A stretch of 64,000 bases of DNA from Candidatus Methanohalarchaeum thermophilum (GCA_001914405.1 MSDW01000002.1:248001-312000), one strand, 5' to 3'; numbered from the stretch's first letter, positions 55,593 to 63,036 are shown. Notes: generated by a model not told the origin, from the sequence alone. Made by a program: numbers and translations.

Positions 55593-56969
55593 GTGAACTA
55601 CCCCTACCTAATCAGGGATTAGGAAGAGGGCTTCCCTGTTCAACCACATGACTTACTGGAATCGAAGTGGTTCCAGCAGAGGTCATTGTGTCTGAGGGGT
55701 TTGACTTCGGACAGTCCCTGCCCTACCAAACCTATAGCCCTATTCACAACATTTATGGCGGCATTCAAATCACGATCAATCTCTAAACCACATACTTTAC
55801 ACTTATGTTCCCTATCTGATAGTTCTTTATCCACCTTATTACTACAACTTGGGTTTGAGCAACTTTTTGTGGTGTTTTTTGCTTCTACCTCTACATACTT
55901 GCTTACCAGCTTGTGAAGCTTTGTAAGCAAGCATAGAGACGAATTCATTCCAAGCATGATTAGCTATATGTCTATTTAGGGCACTACTCTCCCCTTCCGA
56001 TAAGTTCTTACTATCCAAATCCTCTACCGCTATCACATCGTATTTGTCGCTATATGCTCTTGATAGTTTATGTAAGAAATCTCTTCGTGCATCTCTCAGT
56101 TTTTTGTGGGCTTTCGCCAATTTTTTCTTTTGTTTCTTCCAGTTGTTGCTTCCTTTCTCTTTCCTCGATAACTTCTTTTGTTCTTTCTTAACTCTCTTGT
56201 ATTTATTGTATAACAAGTTTTTTAGGTCCTGTATTTCTCTGTCTTCGCTGTCAGTTAAGAAGTTGGATACGTTTAGGTCTATTCCTATTATGTCGCTATC
56301 TTCTGTAATTGGTTTTTTATCAGGCTTTGGGACTTCTATCTCGAGAATAACTTTCCAGTCACCGCAACTGTATTCTTTTATTACTACGCCTTTAACTTCA
56401 GCGTCTTTTGGGATTGGTCTGTGGAAGTTTACGGGTATTTTCCCTATTTTTGATAGATGTATGATTTCTTTTTGTTGGTTTATTTTGTAGCCTGATTGGT
56501 TGATTTTCGATGCTGTTTATTGAATTCTTGTATCTTAGTTTTCCAACTTTTTTTCCTTTCTCTTTTTTTGTGTTTAAGGCTTTGATTGCGTCATATATTC
56601 TTCCAATGGTTTGTTGAGCAGTATTCTTCCAATGGTTTGTTGAGCAGTCTTTGAATACACGTTTTGGAATTCGGGATTTGATGTTTTCTTCCATTTTGGG
56701 AGTTTGTTGTACATCTCGTATATTTGGTATCCATTCACTTGATTCGTTTAATGTTTCTAGTGCTTTATTGTAGATGTCTTTGTGTATTTTGAAGTGCTTT
56801 TTCAACTCTCCTTTGTTTTCTTCTGTAGGATGGGCATCGTATTTGTAAGAAAGTGATTGAGTCATCCCATCACTAATTTATGGTTTTATGGTTTAAGTGG
56901 TTTGAGGTTTTTAGTTGATTCATCCCCTACCAAACCTTTGATTTAGAAGGGTTTTTCTCAACCATCAAG
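55593..56969 (+). mobile_element. IS200/IS605-type element E1 carrying tnpB (no tnpA)
   Basis: The 1377-bp element begins GTGAACTACC with hairpin CCCCTaCCTAATC-AGG-GATTAGGaAG (55601-55628). It ends with a degenerate hairpin near 56924-56952 and TTTCTCAACCATCAAG. tnpB lies on the minus strand, its 3' end at the GT end. The flanks rejoin a MazF/PemK-like gene (HPF-Y-R-I-D). The target read on the minus strand is TTTAT. TnpA is absent, so it depends on a transposase elsewhere. Confidence 0.7.
55640..56865 (-). pseudogene. tnpB: TnpB RNA-guided nuclease, frameshifted
   Basis: TnpB is the RNA-guided RuvC nuclease of IS605-type elements. Joined frames give an N-terminal MTQSLSYKYDAHPTEENKGE, a RuvC-I Asp in IGIDLNVSNF, RuvC-II Glu in VEDLDSKNL, a C4 zinc finger (CSNPSCSNK, HKCKVCG), and RuvC-III Asp in LEIDRDLNAAINV. 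The gene is broken by 4-base insertions near 56500 and 55895, which look like small duplications and not homopolymer errors. There is also an exact 26-bp tandem duplication at 56597-56648 that keeps the frame open. All catalytic residues remain. It is probably dead, though its RNA could still be made. Confidence 0.8.
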
Positions 56970-57074
56970 ATAAAAGGGGTGATGTTCGTTGCTGATTATT
57001 AGCCAAGGCCTTGGTTTAATTATTTCTTTAAATGGCTCTGGTCCCCAAACTACAGTTCCTCTATCGAAAACCAA
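56970..57074 (-). pseudogene. MazF/PemK-like toxin, 5' part, cut by E1
   Basis: From TTG 57074 (no ATG in frame) the frame reads DRGTVVWGPEPFKEIIKPRP, then WLIISNEHHPFY, and hits the end of E1. This is the start of a PemK/MazF-family endoribonuclease (R-G-x-V-V-W ... P-R-P-W-L-V-I-S-N). The 25 bases between E1 and E0 (55568-55592) continue the frame as RIDVRVF. The C-terminal half is missing beyond E0. It follows the antitoxin-like gene at 57093 by 18 bases. Confidence 0.55.
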
Positions 57075-57092
57075 AGAATTTCATTTCTTAGT

Positions 57093-57431
57093 TTAGATCC
57101 AATCGTTTTTCTTTTCTTCGCCTAGTTCTTCGTTAGCTATTTTGGTTCCATTAACTTCTGAGGCGTAGGATGCTAATCTTTCGTCTCGAGCGAGAGCCCA
57201 GTAATTGCCTTTATGCCGAATTAATCCTTTTTTTCTTAGTCTGGAGAGGGTGACACCTATGCTTCCGGATTTAATCTCTGTTGCTTCTATTAATTCCTTT
57301 CTTGTAAATGCTTTCTTGGGGTTTTTTAGTAAAAAACTCAATACTTTATCTGCATTTGTTTTTTCACCGATCTCTAGGGCGTCTTCAGGAGCTTTTTCAA
57401 ATTCATCAATACCAATAGGCATATGTAACAA
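57093..57431 (-). CDS. MarR-like winged-helix regulator, probable antitoxin
   Basis: The 112-residue protein has an N-terminal MPIGIDEFEKAPEDALEIGE and a winged helix from about residue 27 (VLSFLLKNPKKAFTRKELIE, then ATEIKSGSIGVTLSRLRKKG and GNYWAL). In archaea this type precedes PemK/MazF-like toxins, and here the remnant of one follows it. It likely neutralised the toxin and repressed its own operon. With the toxin cut, it may persist as an orphan. The MLH three codons earlier is an alternative start. Confidence 0.7.
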   Translation of the reverse strand: MLHMPIGIDEFEKAPEDALEIGEKTNADKVLSFLLKNPKKAFTRKELIEATEIKSGSIGVTLSRLRKKGLIRHKGNYWALARDERLASYASEVNGTKIANEELGEEKKNDWI

Positions 57432-57461
57432 TTTGTAAAAAAAAGTAATAAAACCTGGGGG

Positions 57462-57539
57462 TCAGAAACCGCAAACCTCCTCCAACTAACAGACCCAAAT
57501 CTAATAGAGTACTTAGAAAAAAAACCATATCCTGACGCC
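57462..57539 (+). pseudogene. Nucleotidyltransferase gene fragment cut by a solo hairpin
   Basis: The 26-codon frame SETANLLQLTDPNLIEYLEK-KPYPDA aligns with the segment YNLLKLTDSGLIDYLEK-NLYPDA of the wHTH-nucleotidyltransferase at 60012. It stops at the left end of the 55-bp element. Joining the flanks as for the other elements gives PDA-I-I, close to PDAIV of the homolog, but the sequence past that does not continue the gene. It is a partial duplicate. Confidence 0.45.
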
Positions 57540-57594
57540 GTGAAGTGACCCCTACCTAATCAAAAATTAAGAAGGAGACTTCTCAAACACTAAG
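57540..57594 (+). mobile_element. 55-bp solo-hairpin element
   Basis: It begins GTGAAGTGACCCCTACC like the GT end of E1 and ends GACTTCTCAAACACTAAG like the AAG end of E0 and E1, with one hairpin (CCTAATC-AAA-AATTAAG) between. It appears to be a full element reduced to one shared hairpin, as recombination between its two terminal hairpins would leave. The opposite-strand target is TTAT. Confidence 0.6.
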
Positions 57595-57833
57595 ATAATT
57601 TTTTATTTAGATTTTTTTAGTTCAAAGAAGTTATTTAATAATTTAAAAGGGTTTTTAAGTAAAATTTGTTGGTTTTAGGGATTTCTTTATAGTTATGATA
57701 GGTTCTATTGTTTTTGAGGGATTTTGGTTTGGAAAAAAGAGTTTTTTTGGTGTTGGTTTTTGTTTCCGTCAGTTTTATCTAACAAGTGTTCGATTTATAA
57801 AACAGATGTTTGATAAAAAACAAAATAAAATTA

Positions 57834-57926
57834 ATGCAATACCTATTCAAGAACCCAAGAAAAAACTACCACATCAGAGAACTAGCCCGAAAAACAGATT
57901 ATTCACCCTCAACCGTCTCAAAATCA
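57834..57926 (+). pseudogene. wHTH-nucleotidyltransferase gene, 5' part, cut by E2
   Basis: From ATG 57834 the frame reads MQYLFKNPRKNYHIRELARK, then TDYSPSTVSKS, and meets the IscB element. The segment is a winged helix of the kind found before archaeal minimal nucleotidyltransferase domains. Joined to the sequence at 60012, it continues STVSKS-IKELEKKEFVEV, a consensus recognition helix and wing. The first base of the element is therefore 57927. Confidence 0.65.
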
Positions 57927-57965
57927 GTCAACTACCTCTCCCTAAATCGGAAATTTAGGAAGGGG

Positions 57966-58260
57966 CTTGAAAAAGCTCCGTAGAGGGGTGAGAGATTAGC
58001 CTGAGCGATGTCCCCTCATAGGGTGAGGGCAGATGAGCTACGTTCGGGGCCAAGTGTCTGACAATACACCCTGGGGTGCCTCCCAAGCCACCAGGCTCTA
58101 AAAGTCCAGGCGGACGAAACACTTCGCTAACCCAATGGCATGCAACATCGCCTTGGACCTCTATGCCTGCCCCAACATTGGCGATGGGAACCAACTCACC
58201 CTTGGCAAGGTGAGGCCGAAGACCTCGGCACAAAAAACTGCCAGACTAAAAAACGAAAAC
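57966..58260 (+). ncRNA. Candidate IscB omega-RNA
   Basis: The 295-base stretch between the left-end hairpin and the iscB start has no ORF but is about 60% G+C in places (58021-58080), twice the genome level. It contains complementary runs such as CCCCTCA/TGAGGG near 58012-58027. IscB omega-RNAs are encoded exactly here, 5' of iscB, with the guide taken from sequence before the element's left end. The guide would then be the end of the cut wHTH gene (up to 57926). Structure and expression are predicted, not shown. Confidence 0.55.
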
Positions 58261-58293
58261 AAAACGAAAAAACAAAAACAGAAAGGAGTGAAC

Positions 58294-59944
58294 ATGGGTA
58301 GCCAAAAGGTATTTGTTCAAGACAAAAACGGAGCGCCATTGATGCCCTACAAAACCCGCTAAAGCTAGGCACTTATTAGAGGAGGATGAGGCAGAAGTAG
58401 TGGAGAGAACACCCCTCACTATTCGATTGAACTACAAAATCAAGGGAAAAAAGAACAAGGAAAAAGTTACCCTAGGAATGGACCCTGGATACTCCAAAGT
58501 AGGTTTTTCAGTGGTTGCAGAGAACGAAGAGCTGATAGCTGGTGAACTAGAGCCTAGAAACGATATTTCAAAAAAGCTTGATAAGAGAAGAAAGTACCGG
58601 AGACAAAGGAGGAGCAGAAACACAAGGTACAGAGAACCAAGATTCGATAATAGAGAAAGAGAGAATGGGTGGTTAGCTCCTTCGATTAGGCACAAGAAAA
58701 ACACCCACATCAAGCTAGTTAAGAAACTTAAAGAGGTTTTGCCCATTGACGAGGTAGTGGTGAAAGTAGCTAAATTTGACCAACAAAAAATACAGAACCC
58801 CGAAATATCGGGAGTAGAATACCAGCAAGGAACATTACAAGGCTATAATGTCAGAAACTATTTATTAGAGAAATTCGACCACGAATGTGCTTACTGTGGA
58901 AAAGAAGATGTCCCCCTATAGTTAGAGCACATCATTCCCAAATCCAGAGGTGGAACAGATAGAGCCTCCAACCTAGCCATCAGTTGCCGTCAACTACCCC
59001 TACCAAAATCAAAGATTTTGGAAGGGGCTTGTGTATGATAGGACCAGACCACATGTACAATTTAATTATCGGTTTCCTCGGAGAACTTCCGTTACACACA
59101 GAGAGGTTCTCGCTCATCTAGAACCGATTCCAAGGGCCAGTTGACCGTGACCCATCCACTTCTGGGAACCGAACATGGTCAGTGGTCCCGTCGGCTCTCG
59201 CGAGCACGCTTTTGCCCGAAGCGGAAAAGTTCAGGTTCTCAAGCATGGTAGCGTTCCCCGAAGAAGCGGTTTTCTCTCCTTTAAGAGAGTGCCTTAAACC
59301 GGGAGCCAACCATTCAAACCTATTGACTTTGACCAAAAATATGTGTTCTAGCCATTTAAGCATTACCTCAATTCCTCTCCCACCTAATCAGAGATTAGGA
59401 AGGAGTCTCCTTGAGGTGAAAAGATGAATGTAACCAAGAGAAAGGCAACCAGACGGCAGAGGAATTTGGACACCCAGAAGTTCAAAAGAGAGCAAAAGAA
59501 CCTCTAAAGAAAATGGCTTTCATGAACCAAGTTCGTTGGAAAATAGTCAACGAATTGGGTTGCAACCACACCTTTGGATACATTACCAAGAAAAAGCGGA
59601 TAGAGCTTGGGTTAGAAAAGTCCCACATCAACGATGCCTTCATCATCGCCGGCGGAAAAAACCAGGAAAGAACACAACCATATGTTGTAGAACAGAACCG
59701 CAGAAACAACAGATCAATACAAACAAACAGAAATGGCTATGGTAGAAGCATTAGAAAAGAAAGACATTACTTTCAGCCCAAAGACTTAGTAGAAAAAAAC
59801 CACCTCATCCATAAGGTCAAAGGTGTATTCAACTATGGCAAATGGGTAAGGTTAGTTAATCGATGGGGAGAAAAAGTGAACTCCTCCATCGAAGAAGTTA
59901 ATTTGGTCAAATATGGTGCAGGACTCCAGTTCATACCAACCTAA
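58294..59944 (+). pseudogene. iscB: IscB RNA-guided nuclease, broken
   Basis: IscB is the Cas9-ancestor nuclease. Joined frames give PLMP ([16 protein letters not shown]), [14 protein letters not shown] and TPLTIRL, Ruv[17 protein letters not shown], the Arg-rich bridge helix ([20 protein letters not shown]), RuvC-II region [15 protein letters not shown] (CAYCG, LEHIIPKSRGGTDRASNLAI), and C-terminal RuvC-III SHINDAFIIAGG. Start ATG 58294 has AGGAG upstream. Damage: a one-base shift at a C3 run (~58356), TAG at 58919, insertion of E3 at 58989, and Lys at 58763 where catalytic Glu is expected. It is inactive. Confidence 0.85.
58989..59423 (+). mobile_element. IS200/IS605-type element E3, nested in iscB
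   Basis: A 435-bp element beginning GTCAACTACCCC with a strong hairpin CCAAAATC-AAA-GATTTTGG (59003-59021) inside CCCCT/AGGGG arms. It ends with hairpin CCTAATC-AGA-GATTAGG (59382-59398) and a tail finishing GAAAAG. Excision joins AGTTGCC to ATGAATG, restoring C-H-E-C-N-Q-E-K-G in the HNH zinc site. The core is G+C-rich with no intact ORF; a minus-strand 81-codon frame (59118-59363) may be tnpB tail. It looks like an RNA-carrying non-autonomous relative. The target on the minus strand is TTCAT. Confidence 0.7.
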
Positions 59945-60011
59945 AAAACGTTTTCAATTCATCTTCCACCAAAATCAAAGATTTTGAAAGAGGTCTTCTC
60001 GAAAATTAAAG

Positions 60012-60409
60012 ATAAAAGAATTAGAGAAAAAAGAATTTGTTGAAGTAAAAGAAGGAATTACAAAAAAGTTAAATTAAGCCAAAACAACAAAGCCAAAGAA
60101 TACAAAAGAGCTTATAACCTCCTGAAACTAACAGACTCAGGCCTAATAGATTATTTAGAAAAAAATCTTTATCCTGATGCCATTGTATTATTTGGAAGCT
60201 ATTCAAGAGGAGAAGACGACTCAAACAGCGACATAGACTTAGCAATAATTAACGGAAACAATAAAGGAACACAACTGGATCTAAAGGAGTTTGAGAAAAC
60301 ACTTGAGAGATCCGTGAATCTACAAGAAGTAGAATTAAAGGATGTTGGAGAAAATTTTAAATTAACACTTGCAAATGGAGTTATTTTAAGAGGGTATTTG
60401 GAATTATGA
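60012..60409 (+). pseudogene. wHTH-nucleotidyltransferase gene, 3' part
   Basis: After E2 the frame reads IKELEKKEFVEVKEGITKK (wing), then, following a one-base change in an A6 run (60061-60066), LSQNNKAKEYKRAYNLLKLT and the nucleotidyltransferase core IVLFGSYSRGEDDSNSDIDL with Gly-Ser-x9-Asp-x-Asp. It ends at TGA 60407-60409. Such single proteins with winged helix plus minimal nucleotidyltransferase domain are common in archaea and resemble MntA-type antitoxins. The next small ORF overlaps its stop. Confidence 0.7.
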
Positions 60410-60534
60410 AGGAAATAAAAGATTATATAGAAGAAAAGAGATTAAAACAAAAAATGAAAGAATTAAAAGACATAGAAGAGATAAACAAAGAAGATGTAGT
60501 TAAAGCAATTAGAGAAACAAGAAAGGAAAGCTAA
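60406..60534 (+). CDS. 42-residue basic/acidic helical peptide
   Basis: ATG 60406 overlaps the nucleotidyltransferase stop (ATGA), the sign of translational coupling. The peptide, MKEIKDYIEEKRLKQKMKEL then DIEEINKEDVVKAIRETRKE, is one or two helices with no known motif. It might be a shortened partner protein (toxin or HEPN remnant) or a short regulator of the nucleotidyltransferase. Its reality rests on the overlap and composition only. Confidence 0.4.
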   Translation: MKEIKDYIEEKRLKQKMKELKDIEEINKEDVVKAIRETRKES

Positions 60535-60599
60535 GTATTTTATTAGATGTTTCAGCCATAAAAAAGAAACCAAATACCCAAGAAAAAGTTAGTATTTAC

Positions 60600-60818
60600 T
60601 CAATTCTTTTCTTCCTTCATCTCTCTTATCGCCTTAGCTGATTCCTTCGATATCGAATTAGCTAATTCATCATAACTAGGTGCTTTTTTTTCGATTAATC
60701 TCTCTATTAAGTCACCAAAGCTTTCATCACTTCTTTTCATTTCCTTGAGTCTTTTATAGAGTGATTCCTTTATTCTTATAGTCTCTCCTTTTTCAGTCAC
60801 CAAACCAACCACCCTCAT
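60600..60818 (-). CDS. VapB-type antitoxin (DUF217-like)
   Basis: The 72-residue protein reads GETIRIKESLYKRLKEMKRS, then DESFGDLIERLIEKK, the archaeal VapB ribbon-helix-helix-like pattern (T/I-R-I-x-E-x-x-Y-x-x-L-K ... E-S-F-S-D-x-I). Such antitoxins bind and repress a PIN-domain VapC. No vapC lies next to it, so it appears to be an orphan. The short spacing to neighbouring genes suggests an island of exchangeable TA modules. Confidence 0.6.
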   Translation of the reverse strand: MRVVGLVTEKGETIRIKESLYKRLKEMKRSDESFGDLIERLIEKKAPSYDELANSISKESAKAIREMKEEKN

Positions 60819-60937
60819 TGAATAAAGAATACTCTTAAAGAACCCAAAAAGTTATGGAAAAAATAATCAATCCTTTTACCAAACAAAAATTAGAAGAAAT
60901 AATAAAGAACCAATTGCTTAGAACTACCTAAATCTAA

Positions 60938-61222
60938 CTAAAGTAATTCTTTTTGATATAGCATTCTATCTATCTCTTCTTCATTGGTCTCCTCACCAAA
61001 ATCAGTTATCACTTCCTCAAACTCCCTTATCTCCTCTTCAGACAGAGGAAACTCTTTTTCCTTAAATGAATTAATGAAGTCTTCTTTTGATTCTAAAGCT
61101 TTTTCCAAGGCTTTATCTATAATCTCTTTTTTAGATACTTCTCTTCCTATTTTTCGTTTAATTAATTTCTTTAATTCTTTTATTTTTTCCTTGGTTTCCT
61201 CACTGATATCTATTTTAGGCAT
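60938..61222 (-). CDS. Small helical antitoxin-like protein
   Basis: The 94-residue protein begins MPKIDISEETKEKIKELKKL, then GREVSKKEIIDKALEKALES, a ribbon-helix-helix-like N-terminal region with an acidic C-terminal tail. This is a common antitoxin architecture. No cognate toxin is adjacent. Function inferred from architecture and from the surrounding TA genes only. Confidence 0.5.
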   Translation of the reverse strand: MPKIDISEETKEKIKELKKLIKRKIGREVSKKEIIDKALEKALESKEDFINSFKEKEFPLSEEEIREFEEVITDFGEETNEEEIDRMLYQKELL

Positions 61223-61355
61223 CTAAAGAACCACCTCAATTAAGTATTTGGAACTCACATTAATTTAGATTTAGGAACACAAAATAATCTCTTAGTAACA
61301 AAGAACCTAAAGGAAAAAATTATTTCCTTAAGCCCAAATAACTTCTTATCTAAGA

Positions 61356-61886
61356 ATGCAGAAAAAAATAAAGAATATAATTCTAGAGTTTTTTGTGGGA
61401 GATATTTCTGAGCAACCGGGTTATGCCGCTGTTGTGAATGCGGCGAATGCAGAATTAAGGCCAGGTGGAGGAGTAGCAGGCGCCATACACCAAAAAGCAG
61501 GACCCAGGTTAGATAAAGAATGTAGGAAACATGCGCCAATTGAAACAGGAGAAGCCGTTATAACAGATGCCTATGATTTGCCAAATGAAAAAGTGATCCA
61601 CACACTAGGACCAGTCTATGATGAAAGCAGGGATCAGAAGAAACAATTAGCCCAGTGCTACAAGAATTCATTGGAACTAGCAGAAGAAAACGAAATAAGT
61701 TCTGTTTTGTTTCCTGCGATCTCAACCGGAGCATTCAACTACCCAATCCAAGAAGCAACAGAAACAGCACTAAAAACCATAAGATCAAAGTTAAATGAAT
61801 TAAGTGAAGTAAAAGAAATCGGCTTCATCTTACATAACCAAGAGGACTTAGAAGTTTACAGAGAAAAAGCAAAAGAGATCCTTTAA
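61356..61886 (+). CDS. Macro-domain ADP-ribose-binding protein
   Basis: The 176-residue single macro domain has AAVVNAANAELRPGGGVAGA near residues 24-43 (ADP-ribose Asn and glycine loop), ETGEAVITDAYDLP near 64, VIHTLGPVYD near 80, and the phosphate loop ISTGAFNYPIQEATETAL near 121. Relatives hydrolyse O-acetyl-ADP-ribose or remove ADP-ribose from DNA or proteins, as antitoxins against ADP-ribosylating toxins. It is alone on the plus strand amid TA genes. Only a weak start context is seen. Confidence 0.85.
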   Translation: MQKKIKNIILEFFVGDISEQPGYAAVVNAANAELRPGGGVAGAIHQKAGPRLDKECRKHAPIETGEAVITDAYDLPNEKVIHTLGPVYDESRDQKKQLAQCYKNSLELAEENEISSVLFPAISTGAFNYPIQEATETALKTIRSKLNELSEVKEIGFILHNQEDLEVYREKAKEIL

Positions 61887-61923
61887 ATAGATTATAAAAT
61901 AAAAACGCCTTTATTTGTTTTTA

Positions 61924-62166
61924 TTAATCTTTTTCTAGTTCTGAGTAAATTATTTCGTCCCAATCAATTTCCTCTGGTTCTTCTTTTTTCTCTATTTCAT
62001 CTAAATACTCCAATAAAGCCTGTTTGCTATCTATTGGTTTAAGTAAAATATGTGGTGGCTCTGCTTTTATCAATAACTTGGTTCCTGGTTCCAAGTCAAA
62101 TTCCTCTCTCACTTCCTGAGGAAGCCTAATTTTGTTTCCCTCATCCACCTCAATTATTTCATTCAT
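61924..62166 (-). CDS. AbrB/MazE-type DNA-binding protein
   Basis: From ATG 62166 the protein reads MNEIIEVDEGNKIRLPQEVR then EEFDLEPGTKLLIKAEPPHI, the looped-hinge AbrB fold with an acidic tail. A TTG overlapping the hepT stop (62223) extends it by 19 residues; I prefer the ATG because the fold begins at once. It could regulate its own operon or act as an antitoxin. It lies downstream of mntA-hepT. Confidence 0.65.
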   Translation of the reverse strand: MNEIIEVDEGNKIRLPQEVREEFDLEPGTKLLIKAEPPHILLKPIDSKQALLEYLDEIEKKEEPEEIDWDEIIYSELEKD

Positions 62167-62219
62167 AGAAACCAAATTAGTGAAAGACCATTCATTTTGG
62201 GTTTTTATTGTTTCTTTAT

Positions 62220-62636
62220 TCAATCTTCTTCCATGTAATCATAAATTTGCTCTAAAAAATCCTTGAGGTCCTTTAAGTCGTTTTCTATTATTTCCTTTAT
62301 TTCCCTATCACTTAATTCTCCATATCGGTGAATTAATACATTTCTAAATTTAGACATCTGAGCTAATCTCTTACCTAACTCATCTGACAAAATATCTTCT
62401 TTTGATAACTTAAGAAATAAATCAGAATAATTATTTGGTCTCTTATATCCTTCTTCAGAAATTATATGACTAGCAATATCTATACTGGCCTGAATTGCTT
62501 CAAACAAACTATGTCGAATTGCTTGAATAACACGAAAACTCGATTCTCTAGGACTGAACTCTTCTTCTTCCAAATAATCCAAGTTTTCCTTAATAACCTC
62601 TATTTTTGACTTAATTGTCTCTTTTTCTTCATTCAT
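62220..62636 (-). CDS. hepT: HepT-type HEPN ribonuclease toxin
   Basis: The 138-residue helical protein carries the HEPN catalytic motif Arg98-x4-His103-x-Tyr105 (RNVLIHRY) of the HepT family (DUF86). HepT cuts RNA and is silenced when MntA adds AMP to the Tyr near this motif. Its start overlaps the end of the mntA-like gene by eight bases, the normal order of the MntA-HepT module. It looks complete. Confidence 0.82.
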   Translation of the reverse strand: MNEEKETIKSKIEVIKENLDYLEEEEFSPRESSFRVIQAIRHSLFEAIQASIDIASHIISEEGYKRPNNYSDLFLKLSKEDILSDELGKRLAQMSKFRNVLIHRYGELSDREIKEIIENDLKDLKDFLEQIYDYMEED

Positions 62637-63036
62637 TTTTTATCTCCCTCTTATTTCTTTCATCGAATTTCTCAATCATTGGCTTCATATCAAGATACTT
62701 AATTAATGTCTTAGCCTCGAAATCTTTTCTATATCTTTCATCTCTGGAAAATAATAACTTGGAATTATTTAGTACGTTGTTAACGAACCTGATATCGTTA
62801 TTGCTTAGTTTACGTAAATCTACTTCTCTATTTAGTTCTTTTTCCAATTCCAGTGCTATTTTAGCCAAATCCCTTAGATCCAAGTCATCTTTTTTACCCA
62901 ATAATAGGGCTAGGTCTATGTCGCTTCTTTCATCTTCTCTATCTTTTGCAAAGGAACCGTATAAGTAAACGGCTTTTATTTCCTCATATTTTTTTAATTT
63001 GGTCTTTATTGTTTTGATTTGTTCCTCAGAAAGCAT
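62629..63036 (-). CDS. mntA: MntA-type nucleotidyltransferase antitoxin
   Basis: The 135-residue protein has the minimal nucleotidyltransferase signature YGSFAKDREDERSDIDLAL: Gly27-Ser28, then Asp39 and Asp41, and a third acidic residue in REVDLRKL near 72. MntA silences HepT by AMPylation. It is followed with an eight-base overlap by hepT, so the two form the module. All visible active-site residues are present. Confidence 0.82.
   Translation of the reverse strand: MLSEEQIKTIKTKLKKYEEIKAVYLYGSFAKDREDERSDIDLALLLGKKDDLDLRDLAKIALELEKELNREVDLRKLSNNDIRFVNNVLNNSKLLFSRDERYRKDFEAKTLIKYLDMKPMIEKFDERNKREIKNE

Larger units (their letters stand above)
57927..60011 (+). mobile_element. IS200/IS605-type element E2 carrying iscB (no tnpA)
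   Basis: A 2085-bp element, 1650 bp without nested E3. It begins GTCAACTACC with hairpin CCTAAAT-CGGAA-ATTTAGG (57941-57959), followed by an omega-RNA-like leader and iscB. It ends with hairpin CCAAAATC-AAA-GATTTTG (about 59968-59986), then TCTTCTCGAAAATTAAAG. Excision restores the wHTH-nucleotidyltransferase as S-K-S-I-K-E-L-E. The iscB orientation relative to the GT and AAG ends is opposite to tnpB in E1. No tnpA is present. Target on the minus strand is TTTAT. Confidence 0.75.

Noticed and set aside
58135-58362. A 75-codon plus-strand ORF over the iscB leader
   Set aside because: It runs through the G+C-rich structured region and only its end matches PLMP of iscB, which has its own ATG and ribosome site at 58294.
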